Shown here: one piece after another, positions 42,827 through 51,160 of the stretch
Layout of the letters: every line of letters starts with the position of its first letter
How positions within the stretch are numbered: the first letter of the stretch is position 1
Assembly: GCA_015059685.1 (NCBI GenBank)
Contig: SUZW01000003.1
Location: 62,001-126,000, forward strand
Direction: 5' to 3'
DNA: 64,000 nucleotides
Source of the DNA: Rikenellaceae bacterium
GTDB taxonomy: Bacteria; Bacteroidota; Bacteroidia; Bacteroidales; Rikenellaceae
The notes under the pieces: model-generated
Database searches by the model: none
Told to the model about the DNA's origin: nothing
The model's input: only the letters and a program-made list of their open reading frames with translations
Position numbers and translations under genes: made by a program

Positions 42827-44188
42827 ATGGGACTATTTGGATTTGGAAGCAGCAAAGAGGGTGGATTTATGGATGTCATCCGCTGCGATGAGAGCAATGA
42901 TTATTTGATTTGGAAGTGGAGCCCCGATCCATCGGGTGAGCCTACCAAGAAGGAGAATGCTATTCGCTACGGCAGTTCGTTGCGTGTCAAGGATGGCGAG
43001 GTTGCGGTCTTTGTCTATAAGCAGTCGAACGGTACGATGCAGGACTATATCGAGGGTCCGTACGACAAGAAGATTGAGACGGCAAACTTCCCGGTGCTGA
43101 CAAGTATCGTTGGTGCTGCATTTGGTGGCTCGTCACCATTTCAGGCGGAGATATACTTCATCAACCTCGCAGGTAATGTGCAGATAAAGTTTGCTGTACC
43201 TTACTTCGATGTGTTTGATCCTCGCTTCTTGGACTTTGCCGTACCTATGGCTGTTCGTGGCACGGTGACATTCAACATCAGCGACTACAAGCAGTTTATA
43301 AAGCTCAATCGACTCAATTCATTCGATATATACGACTTCGAGCAGAGTATCAAGGCGGCAGTATGTAAGTATGTCAAGGGCTTTGTATCGAATGCTCCAC
43401 AGATGGCCAATATACCTGTGTTGCAGATTGAGCGTCGTATGATGGAGATTAGCGATATGATACAGACTCGTCTGGCAGCCGACTTCGTAAACGACTTTGG
43501 TGTAAATCTCAAACGCCTTGATATATCGGCTATAGATGTAGATAAGGAGAGCGAGGGCTATGCCGAGTTGCGTAATATCACGGCTGACCAGCAGACTCGT
43601 ACTATCGAGGCGCAGACCGATGTAAATATCAAGAACCTCGCAGATATGCAGGCTATAAACGCTGCAAATATGGAGGAGACACTGCGTATTCAGCGTGAGG
43701 AGATGCAGCGTGCGCAGAAGCTTCAGACCGAGACCAACTTCATTGGCGCTCACGCCCTCAACCAGCAGACCGAGGTTATGAAGACTGCGGCCGAGAGCCT
43801 TGGTCAGATGGGTAGCTCGATGGACTTTGGCGGTGGCGGCGGTATGAACCCTGCAGGTATGATGGCAGGAATGATGATGGGCGGTGCCGTTGCAGGCCAG
43901 ATGACGGGTATGATGAACCAGATGGGCGGTAACCTGATGAACCAGCAGGCCAACACGCCTCCACCGATGCCTACGGTGAGCTACTTCGTGGCTGTGAATG
44001 GTCAGCAGAGTGGTCCATTTACTATGGCGCAGTTGCAGCAACTTGCAGCAACGGGTCAATTTACCCCTGATACACTTGTGTGGAAAAATGGTATGGCAGG
44101 CTGGGCAGCCGCAAAAGATGTTGCGGAGGTAGCGTCGTTGTTTGCGACAAATACACCACCGCCACCACCGGTACCACCGACTTTGTAG
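42827..44188 (+). CDS. SPFH (YdjI/virion-core-like) protein fused to a GYF_2 domain
   Basis: A 453-residue cytosolic protein. SPFH domain about 20-245 (GFMDVIRCDESNDYLIWKWS at the start), then a helical region with Gln/Met-rich stretch GMNPAGMMAGMMMGGAVAGQ, and a GYF_2 (DUF4339) domain at about 384-440: SYFVAVNGQQSGPFTMAQLQ...TLVWKNGMAGWAAAK. It ends in TPPPPPVPPTL and has TPPPMP before the GYF domain. GYF_2 domains bind proline-rich peptides, so the protein could polymerise through its own tail. The SPFH subtype fits YdjI, recruited to stressed membranes in Bacillus. It lies 27 bp before a second GYF gene. Confidence 0.85.
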   Translation: MGLFGFGSSKEGGFMDVIRCDESNDYLIWKWSPDPSGEPTKKENAIRYGSSLRVKDGEVAVFVYKQSNGTMQDYIEGPYDKKIETANFPVLTSIVGAAFGGSSPFQAEIYFINLAGNVQIKFAVPYFDVFDPRFLDFAVPMAVRGTVTFNISDYKQFIKLNRLNSFDIYDFEQSIKAAVCKYVKGFVSNAPQMANIPVLQIERRMMEISDMIQTRLAADFVNDFGVNLKRLDISAIDVDKESEGYAELRNITADQQTRTIEAQTDVNIKNLADMQAINAANMEETLRIQREEMQRAQKLQTETNFIGAHALNQQTEVMKTAAESLGQMGSSMDFGGGGGMNPAGMMAGMMMGGAVAGQMTGMMNQMGGNLMNQQANTPPPMPTVSYFVAVNGQQSGPFTMAQLQQLAATGQFTPDTLVWKNGMAGWAAAKDVAEVASLFATNTPPPPPVPPTL

Positions 44189-44215
44189 TTTATAACTTGC
44201 GTAAAAATATTGGAT

Positions 44216-44557
44216 ATGGATAAGGAGTTTGGCTCGGTAGAGCGATTGGTGGAGTTTGGCCTCGGCATGGCTGTGGCCAATCAGATGATTGCGACGATGA
44301 ACCAGGCAATCGGCAGTATGACTGTTCCGGGTGCGCAAGCACCTATGGGTGGTGCTGTGGGAAATCCGTTGTTGAGCTACTTTGTGGTAGTGGATGGAGC
44401 GCAAGCAGGTCCATTTAACGAGCAGCAGCTCGAACAGCTCATTCGTGAGGGCAAGGTTACGGGCGAGAGCCTCGTGTGGCGCACGGGCATTACTGCGTGG
44501 GTTACGGCATCGAACCTTCCGGATGTGAATAGACTATTGTTGTTGAACAAAAAGTAA
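44216..44557 (+). CDS. Small GYF_2-domain protein
   Basis: A 113-residue cytosolic protein: helical N-terminus (about 1-45), then a GYF_2 domain (about 52-105; SYFVVVDGAQAGPFNEQQLE...SLVWRTGITAWVTAS) closely similar to the domain at the end of the preceding SPFH protein, suggesting duplication within the operon. Start at 44216 (ATG) rather than TTG at 44210. It may bind the proline tail of its neighbour. Confidence 0.85.
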   Translation: MDKEFGSVERLVEFGLGMAVANQMIATMNQAIGSMTVPGAQAPMGGAVGNPLLSYFVVVDGAQAGPFNEQQLEQLIREGKVTGESLVWRTGITAWVTASNLPDVNRLLLLNKK

Positions 44558-44566
44558 AAGAGAAGT

Positions 44567-44914
44567 ATGAAAGTTGATGTAGTAAAGAGTTTGATTGTCG
44601 TGCTGCTCGTTGCGCTTATTGCCTACGGGTTGTATGCTGTGAGTGAGTACGATACGGTGCGTGGCTGGCTCACGGGAGTCTCGGCTGCAGTGCTTGCTGT
44701 TACGGGTGTTCTCACCTTTGGTGTGTCGTTTGAGGGCGAGCGTTCGTCGGTGATGTTTAAGGTGTTGTCGGGCATAATGTTCTTTGTGTTCCTCTTCGCC
44801 AACCTCATCTTCGCCTTCTTCGAGTTTGGCTTGCCACTCTACATTATCTTGAATGGCGTATTGTTCCTTGTGTATGCTCTGACGGCAGTGTCGATAGTGC
44901 GTACCAAGCAGTAG
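44567..44914 (+). CDS. Small four-helix integral membrane protein
   Basis: A 115-residue protein with four hydrophobic helices at about 8-25, 33-52, 63-84 and 88-110. No charged catalytic residues stand out and I recognise no family. It sits 9 bp after the GYF gene and 48 bp before the next one, so it belongs to the membrane part of the operon. Confidence 0.75.
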   Translation: MKVDVVKSLIVVLLVALIAYGLYAVSEYDTVRGWLTGVSAAVLAVTGVLTFGVSFEGERSSVMFKVLSGIMFFVFLFANLIFAFFEFGLPLYIILNGVLFLVYALTAVSIVRTKQ

Positions 44915-44962
44915 TAGAAAATCCTTAATTTAACATAAACATTAACCAAAAAAAGTACAGTT

Positions 44963-45592
44963 ATGAAGAAGATTTTAGTTCTTTTGGTTGCCGCTTTGGT
45001 GGCAGTTACTCCGCTCTATGCACAGTCTGCAAAGGATATTCGCAAGGCGAAGAAGGAGGCAAAGGCTTCGGCAAAAGAGGCTTACAAGGAGGGTTACAAG
45101 ATGCTCGAGGCAGGTGATCTCGAGACTCGTATCGCAAAGCACCTCGAGAAGGTCTATGCAGGTACAGCTTTCCAGATTGTGAACACTGCCGAGGGTAAGC
45201 GTAGCGTGAATATGGCAAAGTCTATCGCTCGCAACAATGTTCTCAATGAGCATGCCGAGGCTGCTCGCTCGATGGTTAAGGGTCGTGTTACATCGGATAT
45301 GCACGATGTGAACAATGTTCAGGCCGAGAACTTCGTAGCAGCTTACGAGCGTTTGGTATGTGCCGAGCTCAATGGTGAGGTGCGTGTATCGTACACACTT
45401 GTTCGTCACAACAAGAAGGAGAACAACTACGATGTGAAGCTCGTATGCTTGGTAGATTACGATGCAGCACACAAGGTGCACCTCAACGCTATTAAGCGTG
45501 CTGCCGAGGAGCAGAAGCTTGCACAGCAGTATGGTTCGAAGATCTCGGAGTGGATCAACGAGGGCTTCGTTAAGAGCGTTGTAGGCGAGTAA
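44963..45592 (+). CDS. Exported LPP20-like protein
   Basis: A 209-residue exported protein with signal peptide MKKILVLLVAALVAVTPLYA. A basic helix (IRKAKKEAKASAKEAYKEG) leads into a domain with the LPP20-like pattern SVNMAKSIARNNVLNEHAEAA followed by VRVSYTLVRHNKKENNYDVKL; this fold is known from Helicobacter LPP20 and flagellar/envelope proteins. No lipobox is present, so it is probably periplasmic rather than lipidated. A hairpin terminator-like structure follows. Confidence 0.75.
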   Translation: MKKILVLLVAALVAVTPLYAQSAKDIRKAKKEAKASAKEAYKEGYKMLEAGDLETRIAKHLEKVYAGTAFQIVNTAEGKRSVNMAKSIARNNVLNEHAEAARSMVKGRVTSDMHDVNNVQAENFVAAYERLVCAELNGEVRVSYTLVRHNKKENNYDVKLVCLVDYDAAHKVHLNAIKRAAEEQKLAQQYGSKISEWINEGFVKSVVGE

Positions 45593-45609
45593 CATCGTCG
45601 GCTCGAGAT

Positions 45610-45653
45610 GATGTCGGTGCGGTGGGCAAGACTTGCCGCCCGGCATCTTTTTT
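45610..45653 (+). terminator. Intra-operon hairpin, possible partial terminator
   Basis: Outer stem GATGTCGG / CCGGCATC (one G-T), an inner GC-rich stem GGGCAAG/CTTGCC, then TTTTTT. It lies between the fourth- and third-to-last genes of the operon and may reduce read-through into the last three. Confidence 0.65.
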
Positions 45654-45681
45654 AGAGAATATATTTGGCGCAAAGGATGAG

Positions 45682-47565
45682 ATGAAACGACAACTCGCAA
45701 TATTTGCAATCTTCGTAGTGACGGCCTCGTCGGTTGTGGCACAATCGCTCTCGGTAGCTCGTGTCATGGCGGATGAGTCGATGCGTGAATTTATATGGGC
45801 AGTAGGCTATGGAGCCTCGATACAAGAGGCCGACCGAGATGCGTTGTGTGCGCTCTCAAGTCGTGATGTCAATATCGTAAATGTTGGCAAGAGCTCGATG
45901 GATGACCGTGTTACGACTTCGTCGGTGCAGTCGGAGGAGGTGAATAAGCAGGAGATGTTGAGTGTGTCGAGTATGTATCTGGAGAATGTGCGCCGTGAGA
46001 TATTGCCCGATATGGGCGAGCAGAAGCGGGTGCTGCGATATATCACCCGTGAGGATTGGGAGGCGCGTCACGATGCGTTGCGCAACAAGATTTTGGAGTA
46101 TATCGAGAATGGTCGCTATGCTCCGATGGTCGAGGACAAGGTGCGCTACTTTGTGTGGGCGTATGTGCTGTTGCAGAGCCTGCCCGATGATGGAAACCAG
46201 TTGAAAGTTGACGCAACACCTGCCCGACAGTGGTTGCTTACGCAGGTGCGAACAATGCTCGGAGATATCGAAGTCAGCGTTATCGGTATCGAGCAGGATA
46301 AACAAAATCGCAACTATCCTTACAAGCTCTTCCTCGATGTTACCCATAAGGGGGAGCCTGTAAGTTATCTCTGTTTCCGTTATTTCGATGGCTCGGGCTT
46401 TGTTGAGGGAGAGAGCGTGAAGGATGGCCGTAGCACGATACAGATGAAGAGCCTGCCGGAGCAGTTTGCTCTCGAGATTGACTGCTTGAGCGCAGACCTT
46501 GCTCGACAAGTTGAGCCGAGTGTCTATGTGTTGTTGCAGAACCCTCGCTATGCCACCTCGTTTGAGGCGGGGCAGAAGCGTGTGGTGACAAAACCTCAAG
46601 GCGTGAAGCCAAAGAAGGAGGTCAATACCTTGGCCGAGCAGGTCGCTTCACCCGTGAAGAATGCCCTTGCCGAGATTGAAGCCACCTATGTTGCTCCGAA
46701 GGAGCAGGTTGCCGACACGCAACCCTACGATAAGGTTATGGCCGATATTGTCGGGGCTATATCGGGCGTGACAAAGGCGGATGTAAGCCGGCACTTTACA
46801 CCTGCGGCGTGGGAACACTACCGCCGTATCGTTGGGAGTGGCTCACCTATGGTGGCCCGTACTCCGTGCTACCGCTATATACACCACGACTCGTTGGTTA
46901 TCTGTCGTGGTTTGACTCTGAAGCTGCGCTTTCCGGGCAACAACTCCTTTATCGAGGATGTGGTCTTTAGGGTTAATGAGAAGAGTGGTAAGGTCGAGTC
47001 TGTGGCATACGCCTTGTCGGCTCGTACCGAGCAGACCATAATGGCTATGAATTGGGAGGATAGGGCACGATTGACACTGCTGTCGTTCCTCGAGGATTAT
47101 CGTACGGCCTACTGCTTGAAGGATTTGGAGTATATAAACAAGGTCTTTGCCGACGATGCCTATATCATTGTGGGCAGGGTGCTGAAGCAGAGCACAAAAC
47201 GCTTTAATGACCGCCCTTACGAGATAGGCGGTGAACGCACGATTTACTCCCGTAAGAGCAAGCAACAATATATCTACGACCTGCGCAAGAGCTTTGCCAG
47301 CAAGGAGTTCGTGAATATACGCTTCGAGGAGTGTAATGTAGCCAAGGGCTTCTACGACAAGGAGGGTATCTACGCTGTGCAGGTGCAGCAACTCTACTTC
47401 TCGGACAACTATGCCGACGATGGAGTCCTGACCCTTGCGGTCGATATGCGTAACGATAGTGACCCGCTTGTGCGTGTGCGTGTATGGCAACAACAACGAG
47501 ATGTGACATATACTGCCGAGCAGATGATAGAACGCACGGTATCAACCAATAACAGCTTAAATTAG
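45682..47565 (+). CDS. Exported protein: LPP20-like N-terminus and NTF2/SnoaL-like C-terminus
   Basis: A 627-residue exported protein, signal peptide MKRQLAIFAIFVVTASSVVA. Residues about 30-140 look LPP20-like (FIWAVGYGASIQEADRDALCAL). The C-terminal ~150 residues (LLSFLEDYRTAYCLKDLEYINKVFADDAYIIVG...VNIRFEECNVAK) resemble an NTF2/SnoaL-type cone fold, which often binds ligands or peptides. The part between is not recognised. ATG at 45682 is chosen where the signal peptide begins. Domain calls rest on motif pattern only. Confidence 0.75.
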   Translation: MKRQLAIFAIFVVTASSVVAQSLSVARVMADESMREFIWAVGYGASIQEADRDALCALSSRDVNIVNVGKSSMDDRVTTSSVQSEEVNKQEMLSVSSMYLENVRREILPDMGEQKRVLRYITREDWEARHDALRNKILEYIENGRYAPMVEDKVRYFVWAYVLLQSLPDDGNQLKVDATPARQWLLTQVRTMLGDIEVSVIGIEQDKQNRNYPYKLFLDVTHKGEPVSYLCFRYFDGSGFVEGESVKDGRSTIQMKSLPEQFALEIDCLSADLARQVEPSVYVLLQNPRYATSFEAGQKRVVTKPQGVKPKKEVNTLAEQVASPVKNALAEIEATYVAPKEQVADTQPYDKVMADIVGAISGVTKADVSRHFTPAAWEHYRRIVGSGSPMVARTPCYRYIHHDSLVICRGLTLKLRFPGNNSFIEDVVFRVNEKSGKVESVAYALSARTEQTIMAMNWEDRARLTLLSFLEDYRTAYCLKDLEYINKVFADDAYIIVGRVLKQSTKRFNDRPYEIGGERTIYSRKSKQQYIYDLRKSFASKEFVNIRFEECNVAKGFYDKEGIYAVQVQQLYFSDNYADDGVLTLAVDMRNDSDPLVRVRVWQQQRDVTYTAEQMIERTVSTNNSLN

Positions 47566-47569
47566 AGCA

Positions 47570-49180
47570 ATGGCACGAATAGTATTTCTTTCGCTTTTGT
47601 CGCTTGTGGCAATGGGTGCTACGGCACAAAATCTGGACCGCTTCGAGGAGTTTCGTCGTCGCTCGGAGCAGGCGTTCGAGAAGGCTCGCACCTCGTATGA
47701 TAACCGCTTCGAGCAGCATCGTGCCGAGGTAAATCAACGCTATGCCGACCATATACGCAAGATGTGGGAGAAGTATAATGTTTCGCCTTCGGAGGAGGCA
47801 CCAGTGCGCCCCGAACCCGTTGAGCCTCCGCACTATACCCCTCCAACAACAGCCCCTGCGGAGAAGCCCGTGGTAGAGGTTGTTACACCTCCTGCTCCTG
47901 CGCCAAAGCCACAACCTGCGCCAAAGCCACAACCTGCGCCAAAGCCGCAACCTGCGCCAAAACCGCAGCCGATTGTGAAACAACAGCCGACACCGCAGCC
48001 TGTACCACAGCCGACACCGCAGCCGACACCGCAGCCGATTGTGAAACAACAGCCTGTACCGCAGCCTGTACCACAGCCGACACCGCAACCCGTTGCTCCG
48101 AAGGAGCCGAGGGTGTTGTTCGAGTTCTACGGAACGCTTGTGTCGTTGCGAGTTCCGGGTATGGGTATGCCGTCGCTCTTTGAGTTGTCGGAGGAGAGTG
48201 TGGCAAATAGCTGGCTCGAGGTGTCGAAGGGAGGATTTGATAAGATGTTGGAGGATTGCCTTGCCGAGCGCAAGAGGCTGAATATTGGCGATTGGGGCTA
48301 CTACTGCCTGGTACGAGATGCTGCGACTTGCTACTATGGTGCGCAGTGTAACGACAATATCCTTTTGCAAGCCTATATTCTCGCACATAGCGGTTACCGC
48401 TTGCGCCTTGCCCGCAACGAGAATAGGCTCTATGTGCTTGTGAATGTTGCCGAGACGATGTATGGCCAACCATACTTCACGATAGAGGGCAACCGCTACT
48501 ACTTTGTCGAGTCCCGAGTGGCACCATCGTCGTTGTTGATATGTAATGTGCAGTTCCCCGGTGAGAAGAGTGTGTCGTTGCAGATGACTGCACCGCCACA
48601 ATTTAGCGTGAGCGATGCACCGACGATACGCTTTGCATCGAAACGCTATCCGAATGTCTATATAAGTCTGACACCGAACAAAAACCTTATAGACTTCTAC
48701 GCCTCGTATCCTACATCGCCGATGCCGTGCTATGTGCACACCTCGCTGTCGTCGTCGATAAAGGAGGCGTTGTATCCGATGTTGAAGAGTGCTTGCGCAG
48801 GTCGAACACAACGAGAGGCGGTGGGCATAGTGCTGAATTTTGTGCAGACAGCATTTGCCTATAAGAGCGATACATATCAGTTTGGTCGTGAAAAGTGGTT
48901 CTTTGGTGACGAGATGTTCTTCTACCCGTATTGCGACTGCGACGACAGGGCTATACTCTTTGCGGTGCTTATGCGTGAGGTGCTGGGACTTGAGGCTGTA
49001 CTGCTCGACTATCCGGAGCATATATCTGTGGCTGTGCGCCTTGCAGCCAATGAGGATGACGATGTGGTTGCGGTCGATGGCGAGAACTTTGTCGTGTGCG
49101 ACCCTACATATATAAATGCCGAGGTTGGCCGTGCTATGCCGGGCCTTGATGGTAGTAAGTTGAAGGTTGTGAAGCTATGA
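47570..49180 (+). CDS. Exported proline-rich, transglutaminase-like protein
   Basis: A 536-residue protein: signal peptide (MARIVFLSLLSLVAMGATA), a charged coil (about 20-75), a Pro/Gln/Lys linker (about 95-180) built from 18-bp tandem DNA repeats, a middle domain, and a C-terminal transglutaminase-like domain. The triad fits Cys457 (CDCDDRAILFAVLM), His484 (YPEHISVAVRL) and Asp511 (VCDPTY). Such domains in bacteria act as cysteine proteases or cross-linkers. The linker would let the domain reach through peptidoglycan. It lies 4 bp after the previous gene and overlaps the next by ATGA. Confidence 0.8.
   Translation: MARIVFLSLLSLVAMGATAQNLDRFEEFRRRSEQAFEKARTSYDNRFEQHRAEVNQRYADHIRKMWEKYNVSPSEEAPVRPEPVEPPHYTPPTTAPAEKPVVEVVTPPAPAPKPQPAPKPQPAPKPQPAPKPQPIVKQQPTPQPVPQPTPQPTPQPIVKQQPVPQPVPQPTPQPVAPKEPRVLFEFYGTLVSLRVPGMGMPSLFELSEESVANSWLEVSKGGFDKMLEDCLAERKRLNIGDWGYYCLVRDAATCYYGAQCNDNILLQAYILAHSGYRLRLARNENRLYVLVNVAETMYGQPYFTIEGNRYYFVESRVAPSSLLICNVQFPGEKSVSLQMTAPPQFSVSDAPTIRFASKRYPNVYISLTPNKNLIDFYASYPTSPMPCYVHTSLSSSIKEALYPMLKSACAGRTQREAVGIVLNFVQTAFAYKSDTYQFGREKWFFGDEMFFYPYCDCDDRAILFAVLMREVLGLEAVLLDYPEHISVAVRLAANEDDDVVAVDGENFVVCDPTYINAEVGRAMPGLDGSKLKVVKL
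47895..48090 (+). repeat. In-frame tandem repeat coding the Pro-rich linker
   Basis: 18-bp units CCTGCGCCAAAGCCACAA (PAPKPQ, four copies) run into units of CCGCAGCCGACA and a duplicated IVKQQP segment. Copy number could vary without frameshift. Confidence 0.85.
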
Positions 49181-50997
49181 GAAGATTGTGTTCGATAGTG
49201 GCGATACTGCTCCTTGCTACGGCTGTGGCGGTGGGGGAGAACCATAGCCAGAGCCTCGAGATTGACGCTTCGAGCTTCCGTGCCGTGCAGACCGATGCAC
49301 TCTCGGGCGTGGCGATAGATAAGATTGGCCTTGACCTCTCTCGTCGCCCATGCGCTCGTCTGAAGATGCATGTAAATCGTATGACACGGGAGGAGATTGC
49401 GGGGCTCACGGTGAAGGTTATCGGTGGTAATGTCATCGTTATGCGTAGCGAGGTGGCCTCCGAGGGCAACGGCCTTATTATCGAACTTACGGCAAAGAGC
49501 CCAACACGCTTCTATCTGCATCACGACACTTTTGGCGATTCGAATGAGGTGTCGCTAAACCTCGAGGGCGACAAGGAGTATCGCCTTGAGGCGAGCCTAA
49601 ACCAATTCTATCCGATTACCGTAACCTCGAATGTCAAGGGTGGTGAGGTCTATGTCGATGACCGCCTATATGGCAAGACAAACGATGAGTTCTATCTGCT
49701 GATACACGATATCTTACCCGGGGAACACACCTTGCGTGTGGAACATGCAGGCCGTCGTAGCGAACAGAAGGTGCTGGTGCATAAGGAGAGCCTGGTCTTT
49801 CGATGCAATGTCGAGGAGGCGAGTGAGGCGCTCGATTGGCTTGTTTTTCAGGTCTCGCCAAGCGATGCTACACTGCTGCTTGATGGCAAGGTGCTGCAAC
49901 TGAACTCGGGTGTTGCGCAGACGATGCTTCTGCGAGGCAGCTACAACTACGAGGTGTCGAAGAGTGGCTTCCACACCGAGAAGGGTACGGTGGTGATGGA
50001 TGGAGCGAAGGTTGTGCGACAGGTGAAGCTCGCACCGGCATTTGGCTGGCTCACCATAGCCTCGAATAAGATGTTGCATGGTGCTACGGTCTATATCGAC
50101 GATGTGGTGGTAGGAAAGGTGCCGATAACAAGACTTCAGGTCGGTAGCGGAACGCATAAGATAGAGTTGCTGCAGGCAAACTATAAACCATACAGCTCGA
50201 CCTTCGTTGTGAACGATGCACAGAGCGTTACGCTGAACCCCGAACTTGTGGAGAATAGTGCAGCGGTGACACTTGTTGCAGCCCCGAATGTGGAGATATG
50301 GGTAAATGAGGAGCGTGTGGCCATGGAGCGATGGGAGGGGCGATTGGAGCCCGGAACATACAAGGTGGAGTGTAAGCGCGAAAACCATAAGACAACATCG
50401 CAGGTGCTGAATATCAGCGATTTGGCGCCTTGCGAGATGCAACTCGAGGAGCCAAAGCCTATTGTTGGTGCGCTGAATATTGTTAGCGAACCTGCTATAG
50501 CCAAGGTCTATTTGGATGGTAAACCGCTTGGTGAGACACCACTGATGCTGGGCGAGGTCATTGTGGGTGACCATAAGGTGCGCCTTGAGTTGGAGGGCTA
50601 CAACCCTTGCGAGGTCGCTGTGATAGTCCGTGAGGGCGTTACAGAGGAGGTCTCGACGACCTTGCATCGTCTGTCGAGCCGTGTCGAGGAGTCGCAGACC
50701 GAGAACAGCTCGGGCATGGTGGAGATACGCTTTAAGGACTCTCGTACACAGGCCTCGGTGTTTGTGAATGGCAAATATCTTGGAGCAACCAATAGAGCCT
50801 ATATGCTGACGCAGGGACTCCATGCTATTGTGGTGCGATATGGAGAGCACTGCTATGGTGAGATTGTGGATATAACACCTTATACCCATACCATTGACCT
50901 CTCGTTGAGCGCAGAGGTGGAATCGCCTATGGCCCTTTCGTTGGAGGGCGCAAAAAAGGCAAAACAGCCAAAGCAGAAGACCAAAAAACAGAGGTAG
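49177..50997 (+). CDS. Exported PEGA-domain protein, last gene of the operon
   Basis: A 606-residue protein with signal peptide MRRLCSIVAILLLATAVAVG and at least five PEGA-type beta repeats: VTSNVKGGEVYVDDRLYGKT; LVFQVSPSDATLLLDGKVLQ; TIASNKMLHGATVYIDDVVVG; NIVSEPAIAKVYLDGKPLGET; IRFKDSRTQASVFVNGKYLG. PEGA repeats are small beta modules on bacterial surface/envelope proteins, likely for protein or glycan contacts. The tail is very basic (KKAKQPKQKTKKQR). It overlaps the previous stop by ATGA. The predicted cell location is periplasm or outer surface. Confidence 0.88.
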   Translation: MRRLCSIVAILLLATAVAVGENHSQSLEIDASSFRAVQTDALSGVAIDKIGLDLSRRPCARLKMHVNRMTREEIAGLTVKVIGGNVIVMRSEVASEGNGLIIELTAKSPTRFYLHHDTFGDSNEVSLNLEGDKEYRLEASLNQFYPITVTSNVKGGEVYVDDRLYGKTNDEFYLLIHDILPGEHTLRVEHAGRRSEQKVLVHKESLVFRCNVEEASEALDWLVFQVSPSDATLLLDGKVLQLNSGVAQTMLLRGSYNYEVSKSGFHTEKGTVVMDGAKVVRQVKLAPAFGWLTIASNKMLHGATVYIDDVVVGKVPITRLQVGSGTHKIELLQANYKPYSSTFVVNDAQSVTLNPELVENSAAVTLVAAPNVEIWVNEERVAMERWEGRLEPGTYKVECKRENHKTTSQVLNISDLAPCEMQLEEPKPIVGALNIVSEPAIAKVYLDGKPLGETPLMLGEVIVGDHKVRLELEGYNPCEVAVIVREGVTEEVSTTLHRLSSRVEESQTENSSGMVEIRFKDSRTQASVFVNGKYLGATNRAYMLTQGLHAIVVRYGEHCYGEIVDITPYTHTIDLSLSAEVESPMALSLEGAKKAKQPKQKTKKQR

Positions 50998-51059
50998 AGC
51001 AGCACAACAGATAAGTCTGCCGCAAATAAGGGAATTTCCTCTGCGTTAGTCTATCTTGT

Positions 51060-51112
51060 TATACAGAATTTCACAAAAAGGCGTGTCCACAAATAACCTG
51101 TTGGACACGCCT
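51060..51112. terminator. Terminator between convergent operons
   Basis: 11-bp stem AGGCGTGTCCA / TGGACACGCCT with AAAAAG to the left, so it best ends the reverse-strand fimbrial operon. The upstream phrase CTTGTTATACA-AATTT-ACAAAAAGG also precedes the terminator at 26656. Confidence 0.8.
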
Positions 51113-51160
51113 GCTTATATTCTTCTGCAACTTTTTGCGCTCTCTTAAGTCGGTAGATAT

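Noticed and set aside
45622..45681. Upstream extension of the LPP20/NTF2-like gene
   Set aside because: The extra 20 codons overlap the hairpin terminator, while a clean signal peptide starts at 45682.
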